Source: Pseudomonadota bacterium | Lineage (GTDB): Bacteria > Pseudomonadota > Gammaproteobacteria > Enterobacterales > Enterobacteriaceae | Length of the DNA stretch: 8,078 nucleotides | Assembly (NCBI GenBank): GCA_023425455.1 | Contig: JAFACP010000307.1 | Location: 1-8,078, forward strand | Direction of reading: 5' to 3' | In this document: piece by piece, positions 7,461 to 8,078 of the stretch | Numbering within the stretch: the stretch's first letter is position 1 | How the letters are laid out: the number at the start of each line of letters is the position of its first letter | The notes under the pieces: generated by a model | Told to the model about the DNA's origin: nothing | What the model saw: only the letters and a program-made list of their open reading frames with translations | Database searches by the model: none | Made by a program: the position numbers and the translations under genes

Positions 7461-7492
7461 GCCGGGTAAGCGGAAACGCCACCCGGCTTTTT
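7461..7492 (+). terminator. Intrinsic terminator of zapB
   Basis: GCCGGGT (7461-7467) pairs with ACCCGGC (7481-7487); inside, GCG-GAAA-CGC adds a second short stem with a stable tetraloop. Five T (7488-7492) follow on the plus strand. The T-run ends one base before the rraA stop codon. There is no T-run in the minus direction, so it does not look like an rraA terminator. Confidence 0.85.
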
Positions 7493-7493
7493 A

Positions 7494-7979
7494 TTACTCG
7501 ATATCCAGTGGATCTTCAGACAGGATAATGCCGGTGTTATCGGCATAGAGATGATCGCCGGAGAAGAACGTCACACTGCCGAAATTGACGCGGACGTCGC
7601 TTTCACCGATACCTTCTCCCGCGGCCCCGACAGGAATGGCGGCAATGGCCTGAATCCCGAGGTCCAGCTCTTCGAGATCGTCCACCTGGCGCACCGCGCC
7701 GTAAACCACAATCCCTTCCCATTCGTTTTGTACGGCAAGACGGGCAAGGTCCGCGTCGATAAGCGCACGACGCATGGAACCGCCGCCATCGACCAGCAGA
7801 ATACGGCCACGGCCATTCTGTTCGAGCAGATCGTACAGCAACCCGTTATCCTCGAAACATTTCACCGTAATGATTTGTCCGCCGAACGACGACCGTCCTC
7901 CAAAGTTGGAAAACAGCGGTTCCACGACGTTGACATCTTCCTGGTAGATGTCACAAAGTTCGGAAGTATCGTATTTCAT
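7494..7979 (-). CDS. rraA: Ribonuclease E activity regulator RraA
   Basis: RraA forms a trimeric ring that binds the C-terminal scaffold region of RNase E and lowers mRNA decay; it can also bind degradosome helicases. The 161 residues are the family length and align throughout with E. coli RraA as I recall it, including the start [21 protein letters not shown], the glycine-rich loop [10 protein letters not shown] (63-72), [13 protein letters not shown] (93-105) and [12 protein letters not shown] (141-152). The fold is that of the HMG/CHA aldolase superfamily, but RraA itself is not known as an enzyme. The ribosome site is weak (AAG region about seven bases upstream), while the promoter is good. 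In E. coli menA lies next upstream on this strand; here that place falls outside the window. Confidence 0.97.
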   Translation of the reverse strand: MKYDTSELCDIYQEDVNVVEPLFSNFGGRSSFGGQIITVKCFEDNGLLYDLLEQNGRGRILLVDGGGSMRRALIDADLARLAVQNEWEGIVVYGAVRQVDDLEELDLGIQAIAAIPVGAAGEGIGESDVRVNFGSVTFFSGDHLYADNTGIILSEDPLDIE

Positions 7980-8011
7980 AGGCTTAACATTCAGTTGCTG
8001 CGAGTGTTTTC

Positions 8012-8041
8012 AGTATATCGCGCGAAACGCATTGTTGGCAA
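8012..8041 (-). promoter_or_regulatory. Sigma70-type promoter of rraA
   Basis: On the minus strand TTGCCA (8041-8036) and TATACT (8017-8012) are 18 bases apart, each five of six to consensus. The predicted start is near 8005, about 26 bases before the rraA ATG. In E. coli rraA is reported as RpoS-influenced; sigmaS and sigma70 elements cannot be told apart from this sequence. Confidence 0.65.
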
Positions 8042-8045
8042 AATC

Positions 8046-8062
8046 ATCAATTGTTAATTGAT
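8046..8062. repeat. AT-rich inverted repeat upstream of the rraA promoter
   Basis: ATCAATT-GTT-AATTGAT is a perfect 7-bp inverted repeat just upstream of the rraA -35. It may be an operator-like site, or part of the 3' end of the gene upstream (menA in E. coli), although no T-run follows. No known consensus is recognised. Confidence 0.4.
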
Positions 8063-8078
8063 ATTTGTCAGTTAACTC

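Noticed and set aside
7551..8057. Long plus-strand open frame of 168 codons opposite rraA
   Set aside because: It lies antisense to a well-conserved rraA gene, has no family-like sequence or good ribosome site, and is explained by rraA codon bias.

Overview
The window is an ordinary core-chromosome segment of a member of the Enterobacteriaceae (Enterobacter, Citrobacter, Klebsiella or Kosakonia-like; I cannot name the genus from sequence alone). From base 339 on, the gene order and orientation are the same as the Escherichia coli K-12 tpiA-yiiQ-yiiR-fpr-glpX-glpK-glpF-zapB-rraA block. Most products have the family's usual length, with catalytic residues at the expected numbers. No mobile element, CRISPR array, tRNA, rRNA or previously undescribed system is visible.

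Layout. Bases 1-261 (+) are the C-terminal end of a membrane permease of SLC13/DASS type, at the place where E. coli K-12 has cdh; this is the only accessory-looking gene. It converges on tpiA (-), whose terminator poly-U stretch overlaps the permease stop codon. Next come yiiQ (-), an exported DUF1454 protein, and the divergent yiiR (+), a small DUF805 membrane protein. A strong yiiQ promoter lies between them. yiiR meets fpr (-) with no base between the two stop codons.

The glycerol operon glpF-glpK-glpX (-) fills 3189-6682: uptake facilitator, glycerol kinase, then class II fructose-1,6-bisphosphatase. Glycerol enters through GlpF and is trapped as glycerol-3-phosphate by GlpK; GlpX supports the gluconeogenesis needed on such carbon sources. 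tpiA nearby encodes the enzyme that links dihydroxyacetone phosphate to central metabolism. Regulatory sequence upstream of glpF contains a good GlpR-like operator, a CRP-like site and a plausible promoter. Two RNA hairpins separate glpK from glpX.

Divergent from glpF is zapB (+), a cell-division coiled-coil protein, with a good sigma70 promoter and an unusually long 3' UTR ending in a clear intrinsic terminator. That terminator abuts the stop of rraA (-), the RNase E inhibitor, whose own promoter lies at 8012-8041. The most useful second looks are regulatory: the zapB 3' UTR as a possible small-RNA source, the glpK-glpX hairpins, the shared -35 region of yiiQ/yiiR, and the permease at the tpiA flank.
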